DNA from: Paracoccus aminovorans
Lineage (GTDB): Bacteria; Pseudomonadota; Alphaproteobacteria; Rhodobacterales; Rhodobacteraceae
Reading direction: 5' to 3'
Assembly (NCBI RefSeq): GCF_001546115.1
Contig: NZ_KQ955211.1
Span: 218,435-282,434, forward strand
Length of the DNA: 64,000 nucleotides
The notes below the pieces were generated by a model, which was not told the DNA's origin, searched no databases, and saw only the letters and a program-made list of their open reading frames with translations. Of this stretch, positions 50,824 through 61,174 are shown in pieces. Numbering within the stretch: the stretch's first letter is position 1; the number at the start of each line of letters is the position of its first letter. The position numbers were made by a program, and so were the translations under genes.

Positions 50824-52515
50824 TCAGAACAGGAAATAGCGTTGCGCCATCGGCAGGGACTCGGCCGGCTGGCAGGTCAGAAGTTCGCCATCGGCGCGAA
50901 CCTCATAGGTCTCGGGATCGACGGTGATCTTTGGCGTCGCGTCATTCAGCACCATGTCGGCCTTGCCGATGCCGCGGGTGCCCTGGACGGCGACCCTGTC
51001 CTTGGCCAGCCCCAGGTGATCCAGTTCCGCGTCGCGGCTGACAAAGATCGCCGCGCTGCGTTCGACCGAGCGGCCGAATGCCCCGAACATCGGCCGCGAA
51101 TGCACCGGCTGCGGCGTCGGGATCGAGGCGTTGGGATCGCCCATCTGCGCCATGGCGATGCTGCCGCCCAGCAGCACCATCTCTGGCTTCACCCCGAAGA
51201 ACGCCGGGTTCCACAGCACCAGGTCGGCCCGCTTGCCGGGCGTGACCGAGCCGATCTCGTGGCTCAGCCCATGCGCCACGGCCGGGTTGATGGTGTATTT
51301 CGCGATATAGCGGCGGACGCGGAAATTGTCGGCGGGGCCCTCGCCCAGCTTGCCCCTTTGCCGGCGCATCTTGTGGGCGGTCTGCCAGGTCCGGATCAGC
51401 ACCTCGCCCACCCGGCCCATGGCCTGGCTGTCGGAGGAGATGATCGACATTGCGCCCAGGTCGTGCAGGATGTCCTCGGCCGCGATGGTCTCGCGCCGGA
51501 TGCGCGATTCGGCAAAGGCGATGTCCTCGGGGATGGAACGGTCCAGGTGATGGCAGACCATCAGCATGTCCAGATGTTCCTCCATCGTGTTGACGGTGAA
51601 GGGCCGCGTCGGGTTGGTCGAGGAGGGGATGACATTCGCCAGCCCCGCGACCCGGATGATGTCGGGCGCATGGCCGCCGCCCGCCCCTTCGGTGTGAAAG
51701 GCGTGGATGGTGCGGCCGGCGATGGCGGCGATGGTGTCCTCGACAAAGCCGGATTCGTTCAGCGTATCGGTATGGATCATCACCTGCACGTCCATGCGGT
51801 CGGCGACCGACAGGCAGCAGTCGATGGCGGCGGGCGTGGTGCCCCAGTCCTCGTGCAGCTTCAGCGCGCAGGCCCCGGCGCGGACCTGTTCCTCCAGCGC
51901 GGCGGGCTGCGCGGCATTGCCCTTGCCGGCAAAGGCCAGGTTCATCGGCAAGGCATCGGCGGCCTGCATCATGCGGCCGATATGCCAGGGGCCGGGGGTG
52001 CAGGTCGTGGCCAGCGTGCCATGCGCCGGGCCGGTGCCGCCGCCCAGCATGGTGGTGATGCCCGAATGCAGCGCGTCGTCGATCTGCTGCGGGCAGATGA
52101 AATGGATATGCGCGTCCATGGCGCCCGCGGTCAGGATGCGGCCCTCGCCCGCGATGATCTCGGTGCCGGGGCCGATCAGCACGTCGACGCCGGGCTGGAT
52201 GTCGGGGTTTCCCGCCTTGCCGATCACGGCGATGCGGCCGCCCTTCAGCCCCACATCCGCCTTGTAGATGCCCGAGGCATCGACGATCAGCGCATTGGTG
52301 ATGACCGTGTCCATCGCGCCCTCGGCCCGGCTTTTCTGCGACTGGCCCATGCCGTCGCGGATGACCTTGCCGCCGCCGAACTTCACCTCTTCGCCATAGG
52401 TGGTCAGATCGCGTTCGACCTCGATGATCAGGTCGGTATCGGCCAGCCGCACCCGGTCGCCGGTGGTCGGGCCATAGATCGCGGCATAGTCGGCGCGGGA
52501 CAGGGTTGCGGGCAT
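50824..52515 (-). CDS. ureC: Urease alpha subunit
   Basis: The catalytic urease subunit (563 aa, normal length). It has the nickel ligands HIH in DAHIHFICPQ, the carbamylated lysine in ACALKLHEDWG, the HTE and GHA regions, and the mobile flap with CHHLD (MLMVCHHLDRSIPED). Urease hydrolyses urea to ammonia and carbamate in the cytoplasm. The start ATG shares one base with the ureB stop. All active-site residues I can check are present. Confidence 0.97.
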   Translation of the reverse strand: MPATLSRADYAAIYGPTTGDRVRLADTDLIIEVERDLTTYGEEVKFGGGKVIRDGMGQSQKSRAEGAMDTVITNALIVDASGIYKADVGLKGGRIAVIGKAGNPDIQPGVDVLIGPGTEIIAGEGRILTAGAMDAHIHFICPQQIDDALHSGITTMLGGGTGPAHGTLATTCTPGPWHIGRMMQAADALPMNLAFAGKGNAAQPAALEEQVRAGACALKLHEDWGTTPAAIDCCLSVADRMDVQVMIHTDTLNESGFVEDTIAAIAGRTIHAFHTEGAGGGHAPDIIRVAGLANVIPSSTNPTRPFTVNTMEEHLDMLMVCHHLDRSIPEDIAFAESRIRRETIAAEDILHDLGAMSIISSDSQAMGRVGEVLIRTWQTAHKMRRQRGKLGEGPADNFRVRRYIAKYTINPAVAHGLSHEIGSVTPGKRADLVLWNPAFFGVKPEMVLLGGSIAMAQMGDPNASIPTPQPVHSRPMFGAFGRSVERSAAIFVSRDAELDHLGLAKDRVAVQGTRGIGKADMVLNDATPKITVDPETYEVRADGELLTCQPAESLPMAQRYFLF

Positions 52516-52835
52516 CAGAGCTCTCCCATCACGCCGGCGCGGAAACCGTAGACCCGGCGCGCCCCGGAGAACGGGATCAGGGCCACGTCGCGGGTCTGGC
52601 CCGGCTCGAAGCGGATCGCCGTGCCCGAGGCAATGTCGAGCCGCATGCCGCGGGCCGCCGCGCGGTCGAAATCCAGCGCCGGGTTGGTCTCGGCAAAGTG
52701 GTAATGACTGCCGACCTGCACCGGGCGGTCGCCGGTATTGGCGACGGTTAGGGTGACGGCGCTGCGGCCCGCGTTCAGCACGATCTCGCCCGCGGCGGCG
52801 ATGATCTCGCCGGGGATCAGGGAAGCGCGCGTCAT
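52515..52835 (-). CDS. ureB: Urease beta subunit
   Basis: A 106-aa structural subunit. It has the usual IPGEIIAAAGEIVLNAGR start, then VQVGSHYHFAETNPALDFDR and FEPGQTRDVALIPFSGARRVYGF. It is separate from ureA, as in most proteobacteria. Its start overlaps the ureJ stop, and its stop overlaps the ureC start. Confidence 0.96.
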   Translation of the reverse strand: MTRASLIPGEIIAAAGEIVLNAGRSAVTLTVANTGDRPVQVGSHYHFAETNPALDFDRAAARGMRLDIASGTAIRFEPGQTRDVALIPFSGARRVYGFRAGVMGEL

Positions 52836-53392
52836 CCCTGCACCGCCGCGACCACGAGCCCCGCCGCGGCGGTCGCGGCCCCCAGCCAGCGCACCAGCGC
52901 CAGCCGTCCCAGTGCGATGCCGGCCAGGTGCAGCGCGCCGGTGGCGAGCGCGAAGCCCGCCACATAGGCCGCAAACCCGTGGCCCGGCCCCTCGGCGCCA
53001 TGGGCATAGCCGTGCATCACCCCGAAGACCGCCACCACGGGCAGCACCAGATGCACCGGCGGCCGCAGCGCCAGGGCGACGACGGCCCCGAGAAGGATGC
53101 TCGAGGCCAGGATCATCGGCTCGACCAGCGGCAGCGCCAGATGCGCCGCACCCAGCGCGCCGCCCGCGATCATCGCCGAGACGAAGGCCAGCGGCAGCGC
53201 CCAGACCGCCCGCCCGCCCAGGCTTGCCGCCCACAGGCCGATCGCCACCATCGCCAGCAGGTGATCGCTGCCGCCCAAAGGGTGGGCAAAGCCCGCCGCG
53301 AAGGGCGCCCCGGTCACATGGCCGGGATGGGCAAGGGCCGCGCCGGGCAGCGCCAGCGGCAAAAGGACGGCAAGGGTTTTCCGCATGGGCAT
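52832..53392 (-). CDS. ureJ: HupE/UreJ nickel permease
   Basis: A 186-aa membrane protein with a signal-like N-terminus and about six hydrophobic helices. The conserved HPLGGSDHLLAMVAIGLWAA motif and HGYAHGAEGPGHGF supply the histidines of this nickel/cobalt permease family. It is placed between ureA and ureB, as in several alphaproteobacteria, and so secures nickel for the urease made from the same transcript. Two starts (53392 and 53386) are possible. Confidence 0.88.
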   Translation of the reverse strand: MPMRKTLAVLLPLALPGAALAHPGHVTGAPFAAGFAHPLGGSDHLLAMVAIGLWAASLGGRAVWALPLAFVSAMIAGGALGAAHLALPLVEPMILASSILLGAVVALALRPPVHLVLPVVAVFGVMHGYAHGAEGPGHGFAAYVAGFALATGALHLAGIALGRLALVRWLGAATAAAGLVVAAVQG

Positions 53393-53400
53393 GGCTTTCC

Positions 53401-53703
53401 TCAGCGAATGGGGTGGTGGACGGTCACCAGCTTGGTGCCGTCGGGGAATGTCGCCTCGACCTGGATTTCGGGGATCATGGCGGGCACGCCCTCCATGCAA
53501 TCCTCCGCGCGCAGGATCTCGGCGCCGTGCGACATCAGCTCGGCCACGCTGCGCCCGTCGCGCGCGCCCTCGACCACGGCGTCGGTGATCAGGGCGACGG
53601 CCTCGGGATGGTTCAGCCTGAGGCCGCGCGCCTTGCGATTGCGCGCGACGATCGCGGCCATGGCGACCAGCAGCTTGTCCTTTTCGCGGGGGGTCAGGTT
53701 CAT
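53401..53703 (-). CDS. ureA: Urease gamma subunit
   Basis: A 100-aa subunit, standard length (MNLTPREKDKLLVAMAAIVAR, GLRLNHPEAVALITDAVVEGARDG, MIPEIQVEATFPDGTKLVTVH). It lies between ureD (7-base gap) and ureJ. Confidence 0.97.
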   Translation of the reverse strand: MNLTPREKDKLLVAMAAIVARNRKARGLRLNHPEAVALITDAVVEGARDGRSVAELMSHGAEILRAEDCMEGVPAMIPEIQVEATFPDGTKLVTVHHPIR

Positions 53704-53710
53704 CAGAGCC

Positions 53711-54505
53711 TCAGAGTTGCCAGACGCGCGGCGGCGGTCCCGCGCGGAAATGCCGGATCATCGGGATCAGCGCCGCCCGCAGCGCCTGCGAGCTGGGCGC
53801 CAGGAAGCGCGCGACCAGCATCCCCGGCAGCGCCGTGACGCCGGCCACGGCGCCCTCGGGCACCAGGGCGCGGGCCGTCTCGCAGGCATCCTCGGCCGCC
53901 GCGGCGACCACGACCAGCGTCGCGCTGGCGCCGATCCCGGCCAGGGTCGCGTCGCTGGCGGGCATCGCGTCCAGCCGCACCGCCTCGGCATGGATCAGGC
54001 GCTGGTCGCGCCAGATCCGCCACTGGTCGCGCAGGCTGACATGGCGCAGCGTCTCTCCATGCGCCGCGCGCCCGAAGACCAGGCTTTCCAGCGCCAGCAG
54101 CGTGGCGCCCGCCGCCATCCGCACGCTGAGCCGCCGCGCCAGGGACGAGCCTTCGTAAAGGATGGTTTCCTGCGGCAGCCAGTCAAGCCGCGCGCCCTGT
54201 GCCAGCGTCAGCTCGTTGTCGACCTGCCCTGTCCCGCCCGCGCTGCGATAGACCCGCTCGGCGGCCTGCGTGGTCACGGTCAGCGCCTCGTCGCGGCCCG
54301 CCTCGATCCGGACCGCCAGGCGGTCGCCGCCGGTGATGCCGCCCGCGGTGTTCACCACCACCGCCTCGGCGCGGCCGCGCGGCAGCAGGATCTTCATGCA
54401 GCCCTGCTGATGCAGCCGCAGCAGCCGGCCCCCGGCCCGCGCAAGATGAACTGCCCCGAAACTGCGCGGAAGCGCCTGGACAGGATTGGGCTGGTCGCAT
54501 GCCAT
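53711..54505 (-). CDS. ureD: Urease accessory protein UreD
   Basis: A 264-aa scaffold that binds apo-urease and recruits UreF-UreG. Hallmarks are KILLPRGRAEAVVVNTAGGITGGDRL, TQAAERVYRS, WLPQETILYEGSSLARRL and VFGRAAHGET. It is the first gene of ureDAJBCEFG, so the promoter should lie in 54506-54700, but I see no convincing hexamers there. ATG 54505 fits the family start. Confidence 0.93.
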   Translation of the reverse strand: MACDQPNPVQALPRSFGAVHLARAGGRLLRLHQQGCMKILLPRGRAEAVVVNTAGGITGGDRLAVRIEAGRDEALTVTTQAAERVYRSAGGTGQVDNELTLAQGARLDWLPQETILYEGSSLARRLSVRMAAGATLLALESLVFGRAAHGETLRHVSLRDQWRIWRDQRLIHAEAVRLDAMPASDATLAGIGASATLVVVAAAAEDACETARALVPEGAVAGVTALPGMLVARFLAPSSQALRAALIPMIRHFRAGPPPRVWQL

Positions 54506-54721
54506 GAGCCGGTCCCGAATTTGCCTGCCCCGACCAGGACCGGAATACCGCCGGGGGTCAATCGGCGGCGCGGCAGGGGCGACGGCGCGCGCCGGGTCCG
54601 CGGCCGGAATTGCCTGATTTCAAGGTAGGCTGCGCAATTTTTGATCTTTCGCGAAACGCGCGGCCAATGGGGCGCGCGCGCATGATGCGCGGGTGCTGAA
54701 GGCCGGCGCGCCGACCGGGCC
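54506..54721. other. Gap between ureD and the decayed CRISPR-Cas region
   Basis: Upstream region of the urease operon. A short AT-richer patch at about 54610-54655 (CAATTTTTGATC) may contain its promoter. The last 70 bases merge into the scrambled beginning of an ABC-ATPase fragment. Confidence 0.35.
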
Positions 54722-54975
54722 GGCTTCGACGTCGCTCCGGGCAGCGCGGTCGCCATCATCGGCCGCAGCGGATCGGGGAAAAGCACGGCGCTGCGCTGCA
54801 TCAACGGGCTGGAAAAGATCAACAGCGGCGAGATCACCGTCTGCAATCACCACCTGCACCACGACGTCACCCGGTCCCAGCTGCGCGCCCTGCACCTGGA
54901 CGTGGGCATCGTCTTCCAGAGCTACAACCTGTTCCCGCACCTGACCGTCGGCCAGAACATCATGCTGGCGCCGCG
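54722..54975 (+). pseudogene. Amino-acid ABC transporter ATPase fragment (GlnQ-type)
   Basis: About 85 codons in one frame carry FDVAPGSAVAIIGRSGSGKST (Walker A), LRCINGLEKINSGEI, and IVFQSYNLFPHLTVGQNI (Q loop), all typical of GlnQ/HisP ATPases. The N-terminal 25 residues are missing or out of frame, and the rest, including the signature and Walker B, is gone. At about 54976 the sequence switches to the minus-strand cas6e fragment. This marks a deletion or recombination junction. Confidence 0.8.
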
Positions 54976-55195
54976 CTGGGTGCAGCGCCTCGGCCGGGCG
55001 AGCGGCATAGGCATAAAGCGTGCCCGTCTGGACGCGCGGCGCCACCAGCAGGCGGAAGGGTTGCAGCGCGGCGGCGCCGAACACCTCGGCCAGCAGGTGA
55101 TGCAGCGCCAGCCCTTCGTCAAAGGCGCCGCGCGCGCGCGGCCCGGCCCAGCGGTTCAGCGTCGGCAGCGGCATTTCGACCAGGTGCAGGCTCAT
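54976..55195 (-). pseudogene. cas6e: cas6e (Cse3), 5' fragment
   Basis: The N-terminal 73 residues of a type I-E crRNA endonuclease: MSLHLVEMPLPTLNRWAG, DEGLALHHLLAEVFG, LQPFRLLVAPR and TLYAYAARPAEAL, all typical of Cas6e. The remaining two thirds are replaced by the ABC fragment. Its ATG (55195) overlaps the cas5e stop (ATGA), so the operon arrangement is preserved. No functional crRNA processing is possible from this piece. Confidence 0.8.
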
Positions 55196-55918
55196 GCCAG
55201 ATCTCCCTGCCAGACGATGCGCGTGCCGCCATGCAGGCCCGAGACCCAGTTGCGGGTGTCGGGAATGTCCAGACGCAGGGCGCGCGGATGGGCCTGCCCC
55301 TCGTCCAGCCACAGGGCGCGGCCGGCCAGGTTCAGCGATTGCAGGGGCTGGTGGGCGCTGTCGGCCGTGGTCCAGCCTGGACCAGCCGGGCCGAGGGCAT
55401 GCAGGGCTTGCGCCCGATGAACAGCGGTCGCGCCGGGCGGTCCAGCGCCTGCGCCAGCTCATCGAGCGAAAGCCCCTGTCCCGCTGCCAGCCGCAGCACG
55501 ACGCGGGTTTCGTGATCGGCCAGATAGTCGCGCCGGCGGTGGTGCGTTATCCACTTTCTGCCGGTTTCGTTGCCAATCTGGGTTTTGACAGCGGGGTTCG
55601 AATAGCGGCTCCCCTTGTTTCTGCACTCGGGCTCTCCAGATGTCGTCCACGCTGGTTCACCCTCATAAGGGCGCGCATTCTGGTTGTCGGTGATGATCCA
55701 GGAAATCGCCCCCGCGACAGCGCGGGAAAGACCAGCCGGTCCTGCAGGGCCTGATGCTCGGCGCCCTGGTGACGCTGCCAGCCGAGCGCATTGCCAAAGA
55801 GCCCCGTCAGCGCCGAGGCCGAGGGAAACTCGCGCATGATGCCGACATGGTCGATGGTCACGCCACCGAAGGCCATCAGCGGCGAAGCCAGGCGCAAGTG
55901 CAGCCAGCGGTGCGTCAT
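55192..55918 (-). pseudogene. cas5e: cas5e, frameshifted
   Basis: It begins MTHRWLHLRLASPLMAFGGV, followed by FPSASALTGLFGNALGW and HQALQDRLVFPAL, the standard start of Cas5e of Cascade. The frame then breaks near 55690, and later pieces (ADHETRVVLRLAAGQGLSL, ARPLFIGRKPCMPSA, TRNWVSGLHGG) lie in other frames. Start and stop overlap the neighbouring cas genes by ATGA. At least two shifts are needed to rebuild the protein. Confidence 0.8.
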
Positions 55919-57018
55919 GCCGGCATCGGAACCGCGGTGGGCAGCCCGCCGGCGAACTGCGCCAACTCGGCCAGCGTGCCGCGTGCGGCGCCAGACAGGT
56001 CGCGGTTCACCAGCGTCATCACGCGGCGCTGCTCTCCGGTGGCATAGGCAGCGTCCAGCGCGGCAAGGTGATCGCTCAGCGCCGCGACCGCCTGCGCGGT
56101 GTCGGGCGGACCGGGTCGCGGAACGCCTCGGCCAGCGACCGCGGCTGGCGGTCACCTGCCTCGAGCAGCGGGAACGACGCCTGGCTGTAGGGTGCGGTCG
56201 AGCCCAGCTTCGCGCCCGGCGAGATCTCGGCCACCAGATAGACCAGGTTGTGCAGCACCTCGCCCGCCAGGCGCCGGTCGCCACCCAGGTTGTCGATCAG
56301 CGCCGGCAGGTCCACGACGACGTAACCACAGAACAGGCCCGAGATCAGTTCGGTTTCCTGGATGGTGTCGGCGCCGGTTTCCTCGTCACGCGCCAGATCG
56401 TCGGCGGCGATGAAATAGTCGCTTTCCGTCTCTTCCGCATGGACGGTAAAGGCATGGGCGACATGCACCGCCGCCTCGATATTGGCGCGCGGGTCGGAGG
56501 TGACCATGCGCCCGACCAGCGCGCCCACCAGACCGCCGGGCAGCTTCGCCCCCTCGCCCATGGCCTTGAGATTGGCCTTGTAGGTCTTGAACCACTCGGC
56601 GGCAACCTCCTTGCCTGTTTCGGATCGCCGTTCGCCTGCGCGGCCTGCGTCAGATAGGCCACCTCGACTTCGCCAGCAGCAGCGTCTGGCGGGATTTCTT
56701 GTCGGTGCCCTGTCGCCATAGACCGCCTTCAGCAACACCTCGCGGATTTCCGTGATCGTGTCACCGGCACGCCCTCGCCAGGCGCCTTGCGCTCGATGAT
56801 CTCGCGCGAACGGCAGGCCGCATCCGCGCCGTCGATCCGGTCGAGCGCATGCGGATCGTCCGCCAGCCGCCAATGCCGCTTGAGGCATTGCGAGCTGATG
56901 CGGGTGCGCAGATGCCCCGCCATAGGGCAGGCGTTTGGCCAGCCCGGCATCGTCGCGGTTCAGCAGCGCGGCAGTATAGGGCCATGAAATGGATCTGCAG
57001 GAAACGGGGGTCAGTCAT
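55915..57018 (-). pseudogene. cas7e: cas7e (Cse4), frameshifted
   Basis: The backbone subunit of Cascade. It starts MTDPRFLQIHFMALY (57018). Later pieces RISSQCLKRHWRLADDP, TYKANLKAMGEGAKLPGG, ALVGRMVTSDPRANIEAAV, HAEETESDYFIAADDLARD and GLFCGYVVVDLPALIDNLGG follow in several frames, and the end reads GTLAELAQFAGGLPTAVP. The total length (368 codons) is nearly normal, so decay is by small indels. The start overlaps the cse2 end by 8 bases. Confidence 0.85.
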
Positions 57019-57538
57019 CGGTATCCTCGGGCTTTTGTTCGGATCGGCGGTCAAGCCGGGCGTAATAGTCGCGCGCAATGTCGCGGCCGTCCTCGCGTAG
57101 GACGGCCCAGGCCAGGCTGGGCGCACGGATGCAGGGTTGCTGGCGGGCCAAGGCGTGGATGGCGCGCTCGATGGCGTCCAGCCGCGCCGGGCCGCGCGCG
57201 GCCAGCAGCCGGGCCAGGCGCTGTTCCGACAGGGCGGGCTTGTCCAGCCGCGCCGTTTCCGCGCCGCCATCGGCCAGCACGGCGCCGAATTTCCGCCCGG
57301 CCCGGCGCCGGGCCCCGGTCGCGCTGGCGGGGGGTCAGCAGCGCCAACAGCTTGGTGATGCGGCGCCATTTGTCCTCTTCGCCGCGGGTGATGCCGTGGC
57401 GGGCAACCATCGCCAGGAGAATGCGCTGCCCTCGGGGCCCATGCGGCGGGCTGCGGCCCGGTCGCCGCTGTCAGCAACAGCAAGGGCGGCGGCGATGACG
57501 CAGGCGCAGGTGTCCACGGAGTCGCTGGGCTCAGGCAT
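57011..57538 (-). pseudogene. cse2: cse2 (casB), frameshifted
   Basis: The small subunit of Cascade. The fragments MPEPSDSVDTCACVIAAAL, MVARHGITRGEEDKWRRI and TKLLALLTPRQRDRG, and the C-terminal LDAIERAIHALARQQP/SLAWAVLREDGRDIARDYYARL lie in different frames. The C-terminal arginine-rich helix typical of Cse2 is recognisable. Start and stop overlap the neighbours, as in an intact I-E operon. Confidence 0.75.
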
Positions 57539-58947
57539 GTTCGATCTCTGTCATGTCGGCTTCCTTGAAGATCGCGGCGATGCCCGGTTCAGCGCCGCCC
57601 TGCCCCGTGCCACGGCCCGCGGCCGCATGATCGAGGCGCAGGGGATGCCCGGCGCGGCACGTTCGAACACGCCCCGCGCCGCCGAGGCCAAGTCGCGCAT
57701 CAGCCGGGCGTGGACGACATTCCGGCTGCCCAGCCCGCCGCCAGCTTGCCCCAGAGCGCAGGAAAGAACGGCGCATCGGCGCGCGCTTGCAGCGCATCGC
57801 GGGCGGGAGTTGTCCGGGCGTAATCCGCCTTGCCGACCTTATCCCGCTCGCCTTGGGCGCTGATCAGCGCCAGCGCCTCGCGCAGGGCGCTGTCTACCTG
57901 CTTCACCAACTCAATCTGGGCTTCGGCCAGTTCGACCGCCTCGCTGCCCAGCATGGTCTTTCTGACCGCCTGGGCACCGGGATGACCCGCGACTTGAAGC
58001 CGTCCGTCTTGGAATTGCCGCGGGCAAAGGCCTCGGCGATCAGCAGCATGTCGGCCGCCCCTTCGTCCGGACCCGGCTCGGCCAGCAGGGGGACGAGCCC
58101 AGGTGCCGCTGAAATAGAGTTCGCAAATCAGCTTGTAGGCTCAGTCCTGCACGCCCAGCGTCAGCGCCTTGGTCTCAGCGACACGGACCGGCGCCCAGGG
58201 GTCGCCGGTCATGCCCTTGGACGCCTTGGCCTCGACCCGGGCGGATGTGGCGCGAAGCGCGCGCAACCCGTTCTGCAACCGCACGCGCCGGCAGATCTCA
58301 AGGGCCAGAGGGTGCAGCTGATCCAGCGTCAGCGCCCGGCCTTCGAGCCAAGGCAGACACCGCAGCAATGCAGGTTTTTCCGACCCGCCTGCCCTGCCCC
58401 GCCGGCGCCAGGGCCAGCATGGCGCGCGAGGACGATCCACCGTTCATCCGCGCCACGCCATAATGCCCCGCGCCGCCTAACCCCTCCATCGTTTGAAGGC
58501 TGACCAGCGCAAAGATCCAGTCCTGGGGCACGGCATTCTGCGCAACTTCGCTTTTGAGGTCATGACTGAGCGAGGTGATGACCATGTCAGCGCATCGGGC
58601 GTCGGAACCTCGGTCCATTTCAGACGCCGGGGCCAGAAGGCTACATGAAGCCCGGTTGCGCGGCGTATCGACGACCAGATGCAGGCGCATCATCGGGAAA
58701 ATCCCGCGTCAGATGGCGCAAAGCCGCGCACCAGACGGCCTCGTCCTCGGGGATCGAGGCCAGCCCCGCCCTGTCCAGCGCCATGACGCCAAGCTGCATC
58801 AGGAACATGGGCCAGGCCGGGCGCTGATGCGGCCGCAGCGCCGGAAACGGCTCACCCTGCCCGCTGCCATCGCGGCAAGCAGCCCCGGCAGGCTGAACAT
58901 GCCCGCATCGTTTCGATAAGCGGATCGTGCAGCAGGTCGTGTTTCAT
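57531..58947 (-). pseudogene. cas8e: cas8e (Cse1), frameshifted
   Basis: The large subunit that recognises the PAM. Pieces in order are MKHDLLHDPLIE, FPALRPHQRPAWPMFLMQL, DWIFALVSLQTMEGLGGAGHYG and ARMNGGSSSRAML, then LPWLEGRALTLDQLHPLALEICRRVRL and GMTGDPWAPVRVAETKALTLG. Many indels are needed. The total length (about 470 codons) is slightly short for Cse1 (around 500-530). Its 3' end overlaps cse2 by 8 bases. A palindrome lies 55 bases upstream. Confidence 0.82.
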
Positions 58948-59001
58948 CGCAAGCCCCGAGTGATCGGGGAAATTGCCCCGGAGAAGAGCAAACTGGGACT
59001 A

Positions 59002-59019
59002 TTCCGAGAATGCTCGGAA
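59002..59019 (-). promoter_or_regulatory. Palindrome upstream of cas8e
   Basis: TTCCGAG (59002-59008), 4 bases, CTCGGAA (59013-59019), lies in the 143-base gap between the cas3 and cas8e remnants, 55 bases ahead of the cas8e start. It probably belonged to the promoter of the Cascade genes. Confidence 0.4.
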
Positions 59020-59090
59020 CGCACTGAAACCGATAGCATTGATACTCGCTCCCGAAATACCTCCATCAGTTTTTCCTTGCGTTGATCCGG

Positions 59091-61146
59091 TCAATCGATT
59101 TCTTCGCGCGACACCCCATCCGGTCCATAGGAGAAGCGCTGTTCCTCTGTGCAGACTGTCAGGACCGCGCCGGGGTCCACCGTGACCTTGCCCTCGCCGG
59201 TCATGCCGCGCAACCAATGCACCGGCAAGGCCAGCCGGGCGATGGGCGCCCAAACGGGCCGATGGTTCCGTCCGGCAAGGTCAGGATCACGCCTTCCTCG
59301 CCCCTCCGGATGCGCACCGCCTCATCCGACGGAAAGCTGTCGGGAAAAGGCCGCGCCCGGTCCAGGATGACCAGTTCGGCGCCCTGTCTGGGCCAGGGCG
59401 CTGCCGGTCATGCGGCGCAGATAGCTTTCCCAGCGGTTTGCCGCGCAATCGCCTCAAGCTGCGCGGGATGGGTGGCAGCCTCGACCAGCGCGCGGTTCAT
59501 GTCCGGGATGCCGTTCAGCGCCAGCACCAGTTCCGGCGATGCATCAACGCAGGCGCGCCAGGTTTCCCGGGCGTGATCGACGGTGTTGCGGATCACAAGC
59601 GCGCGGGCGCCCTGCCCGCCGCAGCCAGCGCCAGTTCGGCCGCGTCTGCCCGACTCCAGCGGTCAAGCGCCTGCAACGCAACAGTTTTCAGGCGCGGATC
59701 CGCAGTAACCGGGTGGCAATCACGGCGCGTCCAGACAGCAGGATAAGGCTCGCGCCGCGCCTGGTCGAAGCTGGGCAAGGCACCCCCGCGCCAGCCTGCC
59801 CTTGCGGACGCACCCAGCGTAGCAGACATCAGCAAGGTGTGCCCGCCAAGCGCGCATTGCGCATCCACCATTCTTTTCTGGATCCGGGTCATCCAGCTGT
59901 CCGAGGCATGCACCTCGTCGATGACCAGCAGCGACCGGGCCAGCGCCGCGCATATGCGCATGCTTGACCTGCAGGCCGGCCATCATCGCCTGGTCCACGG
60001 CGCCGACGGCGATCTGGGCCGCAAGGAAGCGCGTTGCATGTTCCGCCGCCCACCGCGCCGGTTTTCGCCATCGTCCCAGCGCGTCCTGAAGTCGGGCAGC
60101 CGGATGTCGCGCGCCTCGCCCGCCAGCATCTGGCCGGGGATGGCCAGCACCGCCTCGGGCGTAGGTTCGGCGAACATCCGCTTCAGCGCCTGATTCACCC
60201 TGCCTTGCCACTGCCGTGCGGCGGCCCTGGTCGGGACGGCGACGTAAAGGCTGTCCACCGCCCCGGCCTGATACAGCATGGCAAAGCGCCACAATGCCGC
60301 CTCGGTCTTGCCCGAGCCGGTCTCGGCCTCGAGGATGACCAGGGTTTAGTCCAGCGGCATTTCTGCCAGCTTCTGCTGGCCGGGCGCGGTTGGCGATGGT
60401 CGGACAGCAGCTTCCAATCCGCGCCGCCACGCAGGCTGGCCAAGGTCGTATCAAGTTGGATCGTCCGCAGCCAGGCGCGGGCCAGCGCGCACCCTGGCAT
60501 AATAGCCTCGGTCGTAATCCGGCACGAAGCCAATATGCCGCGATCCGAGCCGATCCAGTAGGCCAGCGCCAGCAAGCCCGCAGAATGATGGGCCAGCCGC
60601 GGAACCGGCTCGAGTGGAGCGGCCGCGGCACTCTCGGGAAACCAGGCCGACATCGCCCGTCCCATCTGGGGCTCGGACGCTTTCCAGCTGTAATCGATGG
60701 GATCGTTGAACGCCGCCGTCGCCCAGCTTTCGGGCGGTTCAGCGATGGGCTGCCCGTGATGAGCGAACAGCACCTTGAACCATTCCTGGATCCCCGGCCA
60801 GCGGACGATATGCACGGCGTTGCCATCCAGGCCATTGTCGGGCTCCTCCCGCTCAACCAGCGCCATCCGCAGCGCAGGTGATCGCGCGGCGGGATGCCAT
60901 GGCCGGCCGGCCAGCCCTTGGCCTGAAAGGCGGGGCCAGCTTGCCGACATCATGCAGGAAGGCCAGCGCGGCCAGGCAGGCGATGCCGTCATCGTCTACG
61001 CGCACCCCGGCGGCTGCTTCCAGGCGGGATCGAAAGCTTGGCAACAGCAGCAGCTCGTGTACCACAGCGGCGACATCCGCGCTGTGATAAATCAGGTGGT
61101 GGCTACCACCCGTCGGCAGGTCGGGCTTTCCCCAGGGTTCGCGCAT
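59091..61146 (-). pseudogene. cas3: cas3 (type I-E), with stop codon and frameshifts
   Basis: The HD nuclease part opens MREPWGKPDLPTGGSHHLIYH, with HSADVAAVVHELL and ALAFLHDVGKLAPPF. The helicase part holds ILEAETGSGKTEAAL (Walker A), YVAVPTRAAARQWQGRV, LLVIDEVHASDSWM (DEVH box) and LMSATLG. A TAA (60346-60348 on the minus strand) stands just before the Walker A in the same frame, and several indels break the rest. The end reads TEEQRFSYGPDGVSREEID. About 685 codons remain of the usual 850-890, so there are also internal losses. Confidence 0.85.
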
Positions 61147-61174
61147 GGAATATTCTTTGACCAGCAGGCAGACT

